In this document: one piece after another, positions 8,370-15,925 of the stretch | How the letters are laid out: the number at the start of each line of letters is the position of its first letter | Position numbering within the stretch: position 1 is the stretch's first letter | NCBI RefSeq assembly: GCF_900113865.1 | Contig: NZ_FOQY01000001.1 | Location: 1 to 64,000 of the forward strand | Reading direction: 5' to 3' | Source of the DNA: Streptosporangium canum | Lineage (GTDB): Bacteria; Actinomycetota; Actinomycetes; Streptosporangiales; Streptosporangiaceae | Length of the DNA: 64,000 nt | Notes under the pieces: model-generated | What the model saw: the letters and a program-made list of their open reading frames with translations, nothing else | What the model was told of the DNA's origin: nothing | Database searches by the model: none | Made by a program: the position numbers and the translations under genes

Positions 8370-9695
8370 TCACAGGCCCAGCCTTCTCGCCAGGTCGGAG
8401 CGGAACACCCCGCCGGGGTCCACCTCGTCGCGGACCTTACGCCATTCGCCCAGCCGGGGATACATCGCGGCCGCCGTCCCCGCCGACATCCGCGAGTCCT
8501 TGGCCAGGTAGATCCGCCCGCCCGCCTCCGCCACCCAGCCGTCGAACTCCCGCAGCAGCACGGCCAGCCCGCGCCGGCCCGCCGGGATGTCCAGCGCGAG
8601 CGTCCAGCCGGGGATCGGGAACGACAGCATCCCCGGTGTGCCGGGGCCGAACCGCTTGAGCACGGTGAGGAAGGAGACCACACCCTCGGCCGACAGCCGG
8701 GAGACGATCCGCCGCAGCGTCGCCTCCTCACTGAACGGCACCACGAACTGGTACTGGACGAAACCGTGCGAGCCGTAGACGCGGTTCCAGCCGTCCACGG
8801 AGTCCAGCGGGTGGAAGAACGGCGAGAGCCCCTGGACGAGGCCGGTCCTGGGACGCGCCCTGCGGTACCAGGCCTCGTTGAACGCCCGCACGGTCACCGG
8901 GTTGAGCAGGCCGTTCGGCGCCCAGGGCGGGGCCTTCAGCCGGGAGGCGGGGGCGAACGCCAGCGGGTCGGCGCCGCGCGGCAGCTCGTCACGGCTTGCA
9001 TGGTCCCCCCGGGTGAGCACGCTGCGGCCCATCCGGCCGCCGGAGGCGAGCAGGTCGATCCAGGCGACCGTGTAGCGGTGGCGGTCGTCGGTGGCGGTCA
9101 TCGTCTCCAGGGTGTGGTCCAGGTCGCGGGTGCGCTCGACGTCCACCCGCATGCGCGAGGTCTCGATCGGCACGCAGCGGAAGACCGCCTCGGTGATCAC
9201 TCCGGTGAGCCCCATCCCGCCGACCGTGGCCCAGAACAGCTCGCTCTCCGGCGTGAGGGTACGGCAGCCGCCGTCGGCCGTGACCAGGGTGAGCGAGCGC
9301 AGGTGGGCGCCGAAGGAGGAGTCGGCGTGGTGGTTCTTGCCGTGCACGTCGGCCGCCACGGCCCCGCCCACGGTCACGTGCCTGGTGCCCGGGGTGACCG
9401 GGACGAACCAGCCTCGGGGCACCAGTGCGGTCATGAGGTCGTGCAGGCTGAGGCCGGCGGCGGCGGTGACCAGGCCGGAGCTCTCGTCCAGGGACCACGA
9501 GGTCAGCGCGGTGCAGTCGAGGACCAGCCCCCCGGAGTTCTGTGCGGCGTCGCCGTAGGCGCGGCCGAGCCCCCGGGCGGCGACGCCCCGTCCGGGGGCC
9601 CGCCGTACCAGCTCGGCGACCTCCTCCGCCGAGCGGGGACGGGCCAGGCGCGCGGGGGTCGGTGCGGTACGGCCCCAGCCGGTCAGGAAGGTCAT
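8370..9695 (-). CDS. dprE1: Decaprenylphosphoryl-ribose 2'-oxidase (DprE1)
   Basis: A 441-residue FAD enzyme of the VAO/ALO type that oxidises C2 of decaprenylphosphoryl-ribose. Visible features are the FAD-binding stretch RGLGRAYGDAAQN (41-53), TPGTRHVTVGGAVAADVHGK, the substrate segment YQFVVP and the C-terminal YLAKDSR carrying the catalytic-site Lys (399). The position of the benzothiazinone target Cys387 of M. tuberculosis (GWNICVDFP, from memory) reads GWTLALDIP, so Ala367 replaces Cys. Expected length is about 460. The start codon at 9695 overlaps the stop of the ubiA-type gene by ATGA, so the two are translationally coupled. Acts at the membrane with DprE2. Confidence 0.93.
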   Translation of the reverse strand: MTFLTGWGRTAPTPARLARPRSAEEVAELVRRAPGRGVAARGLGRAYGDAAQNSGGLVLDCTALTSWSLDESSGLVTAAAGLSLHDLMTALVPRGWFVPVTPGTRHVTVGGAVAADVHGKNHHADSSFGAHLRSLTLVTADGGCRTLTPESELFWATVGGMGLTGVITEAVFRCVPIETSRMRVDVERTRDLDHTLETMTATDDRHRYTVAWIDLLASGGRMGRSVLTRGDHASRDELPRGADPLAFAPASRLKAPPWAPNGLLNPVTVRAFNEAWYRRARPRTGLVQGLSPFFHPLDSVDGWNRVYGSHGFVQYQFVVPFSEEATLRRIVSRLSAEGVVSFLTVLKRFGPGTPGMLSFPIPGWTLALDIPAGRRGLAVLLREFDGWVAEAGGRIYLAKDSRMSAGTAAAMYPRLGEWRKVRDEVDPGGVFRSDLARRLGL

Positions 9696-10693
9696 GTGAG
9701 GTGGATCCCGATGATGAGCGAGACGAGGAGCAGCGCGACGAACACCTGCGTGGGCCGGTCGCGCAGGGCGAGCTCCTCGGGCTCCTCCCCCACTCCCTGG
9801 TCCACCAGCAGATTGTGCCGCAGGACGATGAGGACGAAGGGCACGATGCTGATCCCGTAGGACAGCCCGGCACGTTCGTTGAGCGCCCACAGGCAGTAGG
9901 TCACGATCATGGCGCCGGAGGACATCGCGCGGACGCCTGCCAGGTAGCCGGGGGTGTAGGCGGCCAGGACGGCCCGCGTGGAGACACCGCCGGAGGCACG
10001 CAGCTCGACCTCGCGCTTGCCCGCCACGAGCTGGAGCGAGCCGAGCGAGACCACCACGAGGAACCAGCTCGTCACCGGCACGTCCACAGCGACCGCCCCG
10101 GCGAAGGCGCGGATCACGTGGCAGCCGGCGACCGCGACCAGGTCCACCACCGCCTGGTGCTTGAGCCAGTAGGTGTAGGAGAAGGTCAGCGCCAGGTATC
10201 CGGCGACGACGGCCGGCAGCCGCCAGTCGCCGGACAGAGCGGCGAGCGCCGGGGCCAGCGCCACGAGCAGGGCCCCGGCGGTCCACGCGAGCCGTACCGG
10301 GACCAGGCCCGCCGCGATCGGGCGGTGGCGCTTGCGCGGGTGACGGCGGTCGGCCTCGACGTCGGCGGCGTCGTTGAGCAGATAGACGCCGCTTGCGGCC
10401 ACGCAGAACGCCGCGAAGGCGATCAGCGCGCCCACCGCCCCCTGGGCGGTCACCAGCACGCCGGCCGCCGCCGGGGCCGCGAAGACCAGGGCGTTCTTCA
10501 GCCACTGGCGCGGGCGGCAGGCCCGCAGGAGGGCCATGGGCGAGATCCCCCGGCCGGTGCGCACGGTCGCCGGCGCATCCGCCGGCGGATGGGCGGCCAC
10601 CGCTTCCTCGTTCACGGGATCGCGGTCCGCCAGAACCCGGTCGCCGGAGCCCACCGCGTCCCGGCCCGCCGGGCCCTGCTCACCGAAACCCAC
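9692..10693 (-). CDS. ubiA: Decaprenyl-phosphate phosphoribosyltransferase (UbiA family)
   Basis: A 333-residue polytopic protein. The first Asp-rich motif NDAADVEADRRHPRKRHRPI is exactly the NDxxDxxxDxxHPxKxxRP form seen in the phosphoribosyltransferases that move 5-phosphoribose from PRPP to decaprenyl phosphate, the first committed step towards DPA. About eight to nine hydrophobic helices follow. A hydrophilic leader of about 50 residues precedes RPRQWLKN, longer than in relatives, so an internal start cannot be excluded; ATG 10693 lies 14 bases after the upstream stop. Its stop overlaps the dprE1 start. Role inferred from motif plus dprE1/dprE2 context. Confidence 0.9.
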   Translation of the reverse strand: MGFGEQGPAGRDAVGSGDRVLADRDPVNEEAVAAHPPADAPATVRTGRGISPMALLRACRPRQWLKNALVFAAPAAAGVLVTAQGAVGALIAFAAFCVAASGVYLLNDAADVEADRRHPRKRHRPIAAGLVPVRLAWTAGALLVALAPALAALSGDWRLPAVVAGYLALTFSYTYWLKHQAVVDLVAVAGCHVIRAFAGAVAVDVPVTSWFLVVVSLGSLQLVAGKREVELRASGGVSTRAVLAAYTPGYLAGVRAMSSGAMIVTYCLWALNERAGLSYGISIVPFVLIVLRHNLLVDQGVGEEPEELALRDRPTQVFVALLLVSLIIGIHLT

Positions 10694-10707
10694 CGGATCG
10701 CGGCTCG

Positions 10708-11625
10708 TCAGGCCCTGGCGGTGCGACGGATCGCGACGAACCCGCCGGCCAGCAGGACGAGGCCCACCAGGAGCAGGATCACCGGGATCGTCACCTTGAT
10801 CAGAGTGATCTGGCTCTTGCTCTCGGTGGCGTTCTGCACCAGGTCCTCGACCGTCTCGGGGGTCATCTTGGCCGTCGCCGCGAAGGCGGTGATGCTGTGG
10901 GCGCCGTCCTGGGTCTTGAGGGTGTCGTGCCGCTGCTGCTCCTGCTTGACCGGCGACCCGGTCGTGGGCTCGATCCAGAACGTGTTCTTGCCTTCGTAGA
11001 ACCGGTCGACCTGGACGTCACCCGTCGTGTCCGGCACTCCCATGATCGAGGCGGGGACGGTACGGGTCTCGGTCTTCGTCGACGGGGCCACCTGCTCGAA
11101 CTTGTAGGCCGGCAGCCCGTTGACGTTCTCCTCGCCGACGAACTCGGCGTCGAAGGCCATGCCGGCGGTGGAGTTGAAGACCTTGTAGGTCTTCTTCTCG
11201 ACGTCGAAGGGGAACTTGTAGATCTGGCCCTCAAGCTTGCTGGGCTTCTTGTCGATGTTCACCGCGCAGCAGTTGACGCCCTCGCCGGTGAACTTGTTGA
11301 AGGCGCTGCGCCGCTCGCCGAACGAGACGTCCGGGTTGCCGTTGGTCACGTCGTTCACCGCGGTGAACTCGTCCCATACGACCCGGTCGCCCTGGGCCTG
11401 GGACACGTCCCCCCGCGTGGTCACCGTGATGCCGAGGTCACCGGTCAGCACCTTGAGAGCCTTGGGGTAGAAGTACTGGGCTCCCTGGGCCTCCAGCTTG
11501 CTGACGCCGTACTGCGCGGCCGGAGCCGCGATCAGGCTGCCTCCGACCTGGAAGCGCACGAGCGGCGCCAGCACGATGAGGAACGCCCCGACGGCTACGA
11601 GGACTACTCCGATGACCCGGCTCAT
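10708..11625 (-). CDS. DUF3068 (PorA-like) membrane protein, copy 1
   Basis: A 305-residue protein with one N-terminal membrane helix (about residues 5-25), a large extracytoplasmic region and one C-terminal helix (about 275-297) followed by a short basic tail. This is the standard DUF3068 architecture. The region contains the conserved GVNCCAVNID pair of cysteines. The family occurs next to arabinan and polyprenol-sugar genes in mycobacteria; its biochemical role is unknown to me. It is the first gene of the ubiA-dprE1-dprE2 operon, has a strong AGGAGGG ribosome binding site, and is paralogous to the protein at 17812-18954, which has the same CC motif. Confidence 0.85.
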   Translation of the reverse strand: MSRVIGVVLVAVGAFLIVLAPLVRFQVGGSLIAAPAAQYGVSKLEAQGAQYFYPKALKVLTGDLGITVTTRGDVSQAQGDRVVWDEFTAVNDVTNGNPDVSFGERRSAFNKFTGEGVNCCAVNIDKKPSKLEGQIYKFPFDVEKKTYKVFNSTAGMAFDAEFVGEENVNGLPAYKFEQVAPSTKTETRTVPASIMGVPDTTGDVQVDRFYEGKNTFWIEPTTGSPVKQEQQRHDTLKTQDGAHSITAFAATAKMTPETVEDLVQNATESKSQITLIKVTIPVILLLVGLVLLAGGFVAIRRTARA

Positions 11626-11697
11626 CTACCCTCCTGGGGGATTACTGCTTTGGGGGGTTAGGGGGAGATTTGTGGATTAACAAAGCTACTGGCCGGT

Positions 11698-11727
11698 ATG
11701 TTAAGTGCCGAGAGTGACCGCCGTCAC
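11698..11727 (-). promoter_or_regulatory. Candidate promoter of the DPA operon
   Basis: On the minus strand GTGACG (11722-11727) and TAACAT (11698-11703) are separated by 18 bases, a moderate match to the vegetative -35/-10 boxes. The -35 lies within a GTCAC...GTGAC inverted arrangement that could bind a regulator. The spacing to the gene start at 11625 would leave a leader of about 65 bases. Confidence 0.35.
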
Positions 11728-11743
11728 CGGGGGATGCGGAAAA

Positions 11744-12961
11744 GTGACCGAAACAGGTTCTAGATTGAACTCCCTCGTCCGGCAGACCCCTCCGGAGGCC
11801 GACGGCCATCTGGACACCCTCGACGGCGTGCGCGCCGTCGCCTCGTTCGCGGTGCTCGTCTTCCACGTCGCGAGCGAGTCCGGCGCCGCGATGCGCGACG
11901 GCTTCGGCGGCGCACTGCTCTCCCGCGGCGACGTGGCCGTGCCGATCTTCTTCGCGCTCTCCGGGCTGCTGCTCTACCGGCCCTACGCCGCCTCGCTGCT
12001 GCGCGGGGACGCCCCCGTCCGCACCCGCGCCTACCTGTGGAAGCGGGCCGTGCGCATCCTGCCCGCCTACTGGCTGGTGGTCGTCACGGCCATGCTCATC
12101 TGGTCGCGCGACCACCTGTCCGACGGCTGGAGCTGGCTGACGCTCCTGACCCTCAACCAGAACTACGTGACCGAACCCTGGTGGTACGGCCTGGGGCCCA
12201 AGGGCCTCGCCCAGATGTGGAGCTTGTCGGTGGAGGTGGCCTTCTACATCCTGCTCCCCCTGCTCGCGGCGGCGCTGGCGGCCTTCGCCCGGCACGGCGG
12301 CGCGGACGTGCACCGGCGGGCCCGGCGGCTGCTGGCAGGCCTGGGCGTGCTGGCCACACTGTCCTTCGGGTGGATGCTGCTGACCTACTACCCGCAGTAC
12401 CGGCCCTTCCTGAACAGCTGGCCGCCCAGATCGGCGGTCTTCTTCGCTGCGGGGATGGCGCTGGCCGTGATGCTGGCCTGGGTGCACGCCGATCCGGACG
12501 AGAACTCCCCAGCCCGGCGCTTCAGGCGGGCGGCCTCGGCCTCCCCTGGCTCGTGGTGGCTGGTCGCCGCCCTGGCGTACGCGGTCGCCGCCTCTCCCGT
12601 GACCGGGACCCGCTTCCTCGGCATCGACGGCATCTGGTCAGGCCTGTTCGAGCTGGCCCTCTACACGGTCGTGGCCCTCTGCCTGCTCGTCCCGGCCACA
12701 TTCCCGCCGCCGGGCGACTCGCTCGTGAAGCGACTGCTCGCCAACCCGGTGATGAGCTTCCTCGGCCGCATCTCCTACGGCGTCTTCCTCTGGCAGTTCG
12801 CGGCCATCTACCTCTGGTACGGGTTCACCGAGCAGCAGCCGTTCTCCGGCAACTTCCTGGCCAACCTGGTGCCCATCACCGTCATGACGCTCGCGATGGC
12901 CACCCTCACCTACCGGTACGTGGAGCGGCCCGCCCGCCGCCTCAACCACATCGTGCGCTGA
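11744..12961 (+). CDS. Integral membrane acyltransferase, AT3/OafA family
   Basis: About 405 residues with ten or more hydrophobic segments. The N-terminus HLDTLDGVRAVASFAVLVFH carries the family's R/H signature (the DG-R-A and the following V-x-H), then FFALSGLLLYRPY and LWSLSVEVAF-type sequence (MWSLSVEVAFYI). AT3 proteins O-acylate surface polysaccharides or glycolipids. Start is uncertain: GTG 11744 has GGGGGA nine bases upstream; GTG 11705 and TTG 11765 are alternatives. The gene is divergent from the DPA operon, and its placement among glycan genes suggests it acylates the same envelope polymer. From memory, M. tuberculosis Rv0228 is a comparable acyltransferase next to a DUF3068 gene. 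Confidence 0.85.
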   Translation: MTETGSRLNSLVRQTPPEADGHLDTLDGVRAVASFAVLVFHVASESGAAMRDGFGGALLSRGDVAVPIFFALSGLLLYRPYAASLLRGDAPVRTRAYLWKRAVRILPAYWLVVVTAMLIWSRDHLSDGWSWLTLLTLNQNYVTEPWWYGLGPKGLAQMWSLSVEVAFYILLPLLAAALAAFARHGGADVHRRARRLLAGLGVLATLSFGWMLLTYYPQYRPFLNSWPPRSAVFFAAGMALAVMLAWVHADPDENSPARRFRRAASASPGSWWLVAALAYAVAASPVTGTRFLGIDGIWSGLFELALYTVVALCLLVPATFPPPGDSLVKRLLANPVMSFLGRISYGVFLWQFAAIYLWYGFTEQQPFSGNFLANLVPITVMTLAMATLTYRYVERPARRLNHIVR

Positions 12962-12998
12962 CGGTGGTCCGTGCAGGGCGGGGCGTAGGGGCTGAGGG

Positions 12999-13017
12999 GC
13001 CGTCCTGCGATGACGGC
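12999..13017. terminator. Hairpin between convergent genes
   Basis: GCCGTC-CTGCGAT-GACGGC is a perfect 6-bp stem with a 7-base loop in the space between the plus-strand acyltransferase and the minus-strand membrane protein. There is no U-run, as is usual for GC-rich actinomycete terminators. Confidence 0.35.
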
Positions 13018-13019
13018 TG

Positions 13020-13076
13020 CGGCCCGGACTCGTAGTCCAGCGGGCGGGGACCTGGTTGACCAACTGCGCCACCGGC
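13020..13076 (-). other. tRNA-like 5' fragment, not a functional tRNA
   Basis: Read on the minus strand, GCCGGTG at 13076-13070 resembles an acceptor 5' strand, GCGCAGTTGGTCAACC a D-arm, and CTGGA-CTACGAG-TCCGG (13040-13024) an anticodon arm with U33 and anticodon ACG. The distance between D-arm and anticodon arm is about nine bases too long and no T-arm (TTCGA) or matching acceptor 3' strand follows. It may be a relic of a tRNA-Arg gene or of an attachment site, or chance. Confidence 0.25.
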
Positions 13077-13169
13077 GTTGCAGCAGTGCGCAGGAGGTCC
13101 ACCAGCCGCAGACGTAGCGGACGGCCCGGGGCCGGCACAGCGGCACGGCCCCTGCCGCGTGACCGGCGG

Positions 13170-15044
13170 CTACGGCGGGGAGGGTTGCTCACCCTCGGCG
13201 ACCGGCACGCCCAGGGCCACGCCGGTCATGCAGACCGGGGCCGCCGGGTCGTCCATAACGATCCGGATCCCTCTGCTCACACCTCTCACAGGGAAATGGA
13301 TCAACCCGAGGGGCGTTTCCTGCAGATTGAGCACGATCCGCTCCTCGCCGACCTCGACGGTCACCGAGACCGGCCTGCCTGCCGTGTAGGCCAGCGCGCC
13401 TGCGGTGGCCGGGCCGCCGAAGGAGACCGCCTCGGGGAAGACGGCGGCACCGTTCACCACCGGGATGCAGCGCTCGTTCTTCCCCGGGGTGGCGAAGAAG
13501 CCGAAGACGCTCATCCGCACCAGCCTGCCGTTCCGGTCGAAGGCCCGGGCCTCGTGGGAGGGCTCGGGGTGAGCCATCCTGACCCGTACGGCGGGGCGGG
13601 CCAGTGGAGCGAGCAGGCGGTTGCTGAGCCGCCGCTCGCCGTTCCACGGCAGCACGATGTCGTCGGGGAGCGGAGTCGGGTAGATCACGACATTGTCCGG
13701 CGCGGCGGCGAGCTGCGCGGCGGCGGTGTCCAGGTAGGCCCGGACACGGTCGCCGCTGAGGGTCGCCCGGTAGGTCTCGATCGAGATCACCGACAGCACC
13801 AGGTAGGCCCCCGCGCTCAGCCCCGCGACGAGCCGGGACGAGGCGGGCAGCGGGCGGCGATAGGCGCCGGTCTCCCCTTTCACCGGCAGCAGCGCGAACC
13901 CCAGGCAGAGCGCGAGGACCAGAACGGCGTCGGCGACGTAGCGGGTCTCCGCGCCCACCAGCGCCGTGTAGCTGCCCCGGGCGATGACCGTCGGGATGGC
14001 GTCGGCGAAAAGCAGGTAGCCGGCCAGGACGATCCACGCCCGCAGCGCCCGGCGCCGGTAGAGCACGGTGACCACCACCACGGCCGCCAGCCCCGCCCAG
14101 GAGGCGGCGACCATGAGGTCGGACGGGTCGGCCAGGCCACCGGTCGGGGTCGGCGTCCACGTGACCGGGCCGCCGACCGCTCCGCTCGGGAACGTACGGC
14201 CCAGCATGCGCGAGACCAGATCCACGGCCACTCCGGGCTTGGGCACCGACGCGCCCTCACCCGGGGCGGTGCCCATCCGGGAGAGATAGACGATCGTGTA
14301 GGCGGCGATCGCCATCACGTGCACCGACCAGAGCCGCCAGTGCCGCCGCACCTCGCCGAGCATCGACCGGATCCAGCCGGTCTCCCGGTCGCCCAGGAAG
14401 GCCGTGGTCAGCGCGTACAGCAGGAAGGCGGCGAAGACGCCCTTGGTGCTGAAGGCCATGCCGGCCACGCACCAGGCCAGCGCGCGCCATCCGTACCGGG
14501 CGCCCTCGCCTCGGGTGAAGCGGACCTGGTCGGTCAGCGCGAGCGCCAGGGCCAGCTGGAGCGGGATCGCGTTGATCGCGGCCGCCCACCAGCCGAACGC
14601 GGGGACCGTCAGCGGGGAGAACAGGAACAGGGTCAGCGGCGGCAGGATCGCCGGCCGGGTGCCGAACAGGGTCCTGAGCAGCCGGAGCACCAGCACGCCG
14701 AGCAGCGCCTGCGCGACGAACGTGACGCCGGCCACCAGCAGCCAGTCATAGGGCGCGATGCGCGAGAGCACCCAGGTCAGTGCGATCGCGCCGGGCATGA
14801 AATGGCCCTTGTGCACTCGGGTCACGAAGTCGAGGGTGAGGTCGTTCTCGTAGGCGTTCCCCACGAACAGCAGATCGTCCTCGACGAAGTAGGAGTCGCG
14901 CAGGATCAGCGCCCGCAGCGCGAGCGACGCCGCGATGAACAGGACGGCGCCGAGCAGCACGGGGCTGCGCAGGGCCGCCAGCCAGCCGGGCAGCGCGACC
15001 CGCAGTGCCGTCGACTCCGGCCGCTCGGTCTCCGTGGCCTCCAC
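13170..15044 (-). CDS. Polytopic membrane protein, GT-C-like, copy A
   Basis: A 624-residue protein with about ten to twelve hydrophobic helices followed by a soluble extracytoplasmic C-terminal region of roughly 200 residues. The first loop carries SYFVEDDLLFVG (EDD at 55-57), the position where GT-C glycosyltransferases place their acidic catalytic motif, and FMPGAIALTWVL follows. I do not recognise a characterised family. It is a paralogue of the protein at 15926-17815, which shares the SYFxEDD-x-xFVG, GHxMPGAxAL, YDWxLV and LLRxLxGTRPxIL patterns. Polyprenyl-phosphate-dependent sugar transfer is a plausible inference, not shown. Confidence 0.75.
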   Translation of the reverse strand: MEATETERPESTALRVALPGWLAALRSPVLLGAVLFIAASLALRALILRDSYFVEDDLLFVGNAYENDLTLDFVTRVHKGHFMPGAIALTWVLSRIAPYDWLLVAGVTFVAQALLGVLVLRLLRTLFGTRPAILPPLTLFLFSPLTVPAFGWWAAAINAIPLQLALALALTDQVRFTRGEGARYGWRALAWCVAGMAFSTKGVFAAFLLYALTTAFLGDRETGWIRSMLGEVRRHWRLWSVHVMAIAAYTIVYLSRMGTAPGEGASVPKPGVAVDLVSRMLGRTFPSGAVGGPVTWTPTPTGGLADPSDLMVAASWAGLAAVVVVTVLYRRRALRAWIVLAGYLLFADAIPTVIARGSYTALVGAETRYVADAVLVLALCLGFALLPVKGETGAYRRPLPASSRLVAGLSAGAYLVLSVISIETYRATLSGDRVRAYLDTAAAQLAAAPDNVVIYPTPLPDDIVLPWNGERRLSNRLLAPLARPAVRVRMAHPEPSHEARAFDRNGRLVRMSVFGFFATPGKNERCIPVVNGAAVFPEAVSFGGPATAGALAYTAGRPVSVTVEVGEERIVLNLQETPLGLIHFPVRGVSRGIRIVMDDPAAPVCMTGVALGVPVAEGEQPSPP

Positions 15045-15164
15045 CAGCCCTCTCCCTCTGATCCCGTGTTCCGGCGGAACACCCTACGAGCCCGAAAAGT
15101 TTGCTGGCAATGCGGTGTTATGCTCCGGCCCACCTGGTTTGTTCCACTTCGTAGAGGAGCAGCA

Positions 15165-15908
15165 TTGGAGACCCCGCAGGCACCGTTCCGGGCCACTCTG
15201 GGCCGATCCGTCAAGCTGCTCGGCGCCTTCCGCAAGGAGCAGAGCGACCCAGACTTCTTCTACGGCATGCTGGCCCGCGACACGGTCGCCCAGCTCGCCG
15301 CCTATACCGAGCTGGACGGCGCGCTCGTCGCCGACGTCGGAGGCGGACCGGGCTACTTCACCGACGTACTGCGGGCTGTGGGCGCCCGCCCGGTGTGCGT
15401 GGACTGCGACGCCGGCGAGATGATGGCCCGCCAGGGAGCCGCCCCGGAGGGAGCGGTGCTGGGCAGCGCGCTCGACCTGCCGCTGGCGACCGGCTCGGTG
15501 GACGTCTGCTTCTCCTCCAACGTGCTGGAGCACGTGCCCGACCCGTGGCGGATGGCAGACGAGATGGTGCGGGTGACGAGGCCGGGCGGCGTGGTCTACC
15601 TGTCCTTCACCAACTGGCTGTCCCCGTGGGGCGGCCACGAGACCTCCCCCTGGCACTACCTCGGCGGCCACCGCGCCGCCGCCCGCTACACCCGCAAGTA
15701 CGGCAGGTCCCCCAAGAACGTCTACGGCGCCGGCCTCTACCCCGTCTCGGTCGGCGCCGCGCTGCGCTGGGCCAGGCGGCAGCCGGACGCCACAGTCCTG
15801 GACGCCCTCCCCCGCTACCACCCCCGCTGGGCGACCCCGGTGATCCGGGTCCCGGGCCTGCGCGAGATCGTGAGCTGGAACCTGCTGCTCATCCTGCGCC
15901 GCCGCTGA
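15165..15908 (+). CDS. Class I SAM-dependent methyltransferase
   Basis: A 247-residue protein with motif I VADVGGGPGYF (55-65), the acidic end of strand 2 (VCVDCD) and the post-motif SSNVLEHVPDPWRMADEM typical of Methyltransf_11 proteins. Start is TTG 15165, chosen because GAGGAG (15154-15159) sits five bases upstream and homologous sequence begins there; the frame is open far upstream, but that is antisense to another gene. It lies between the two paralogous membrane proteins but on the opposite strand, ending 17 bases from the convergent stop of copy B. Substrate unknown; context suggests a sugar or lipid of the envelope. From memory, Rv0224c of M. tuberculosis is a methyltransferase in the equivalent neighbourhood. 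Confidence 0.85.
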   Translation: METPQAPFRATLGRSVKLLGAFRKEQSDPDFFYGMLARDTVAQLAAYTELDGALVADVGGGPGYFTDVLRAVGARPVCVDCDAGEMMARQGAAPEGAVLGSALDLPLATGSVDVCFSSNVLEHVPDPWRMADEMVRVTRPGGVVYLSFTNWLSPWGGHETSPWHYLGGHRAAARYTRKYGRSPKNVYGAGLYPVSVGAALRWARRQPDATVLDALPRYHPRWATPVIRVPGLREIVSWNLLLILRRR

Positions 15909-15925
15909 CCGCCCGCTCCAGCCCC

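Noticed and set aside
8370-10505. 711-codon minus-strand frame extending DprE1 upstream
   Set aside because: The extension reads through the UbiA-type gene in the wrong frame. DprE1 begins at 9695, where homology and the ATGA overlap agree.
13056-15164. Very long plus-strand open frame running into the methyltransferase
   Set aside because: It is antisense to the membrane protein at 13170-15044 and its translation is low-complexity Arg/Gly/Gln-rich, typical of shadow frames in GC-rich DNA. Only the part from TTG 15165 is a gene.
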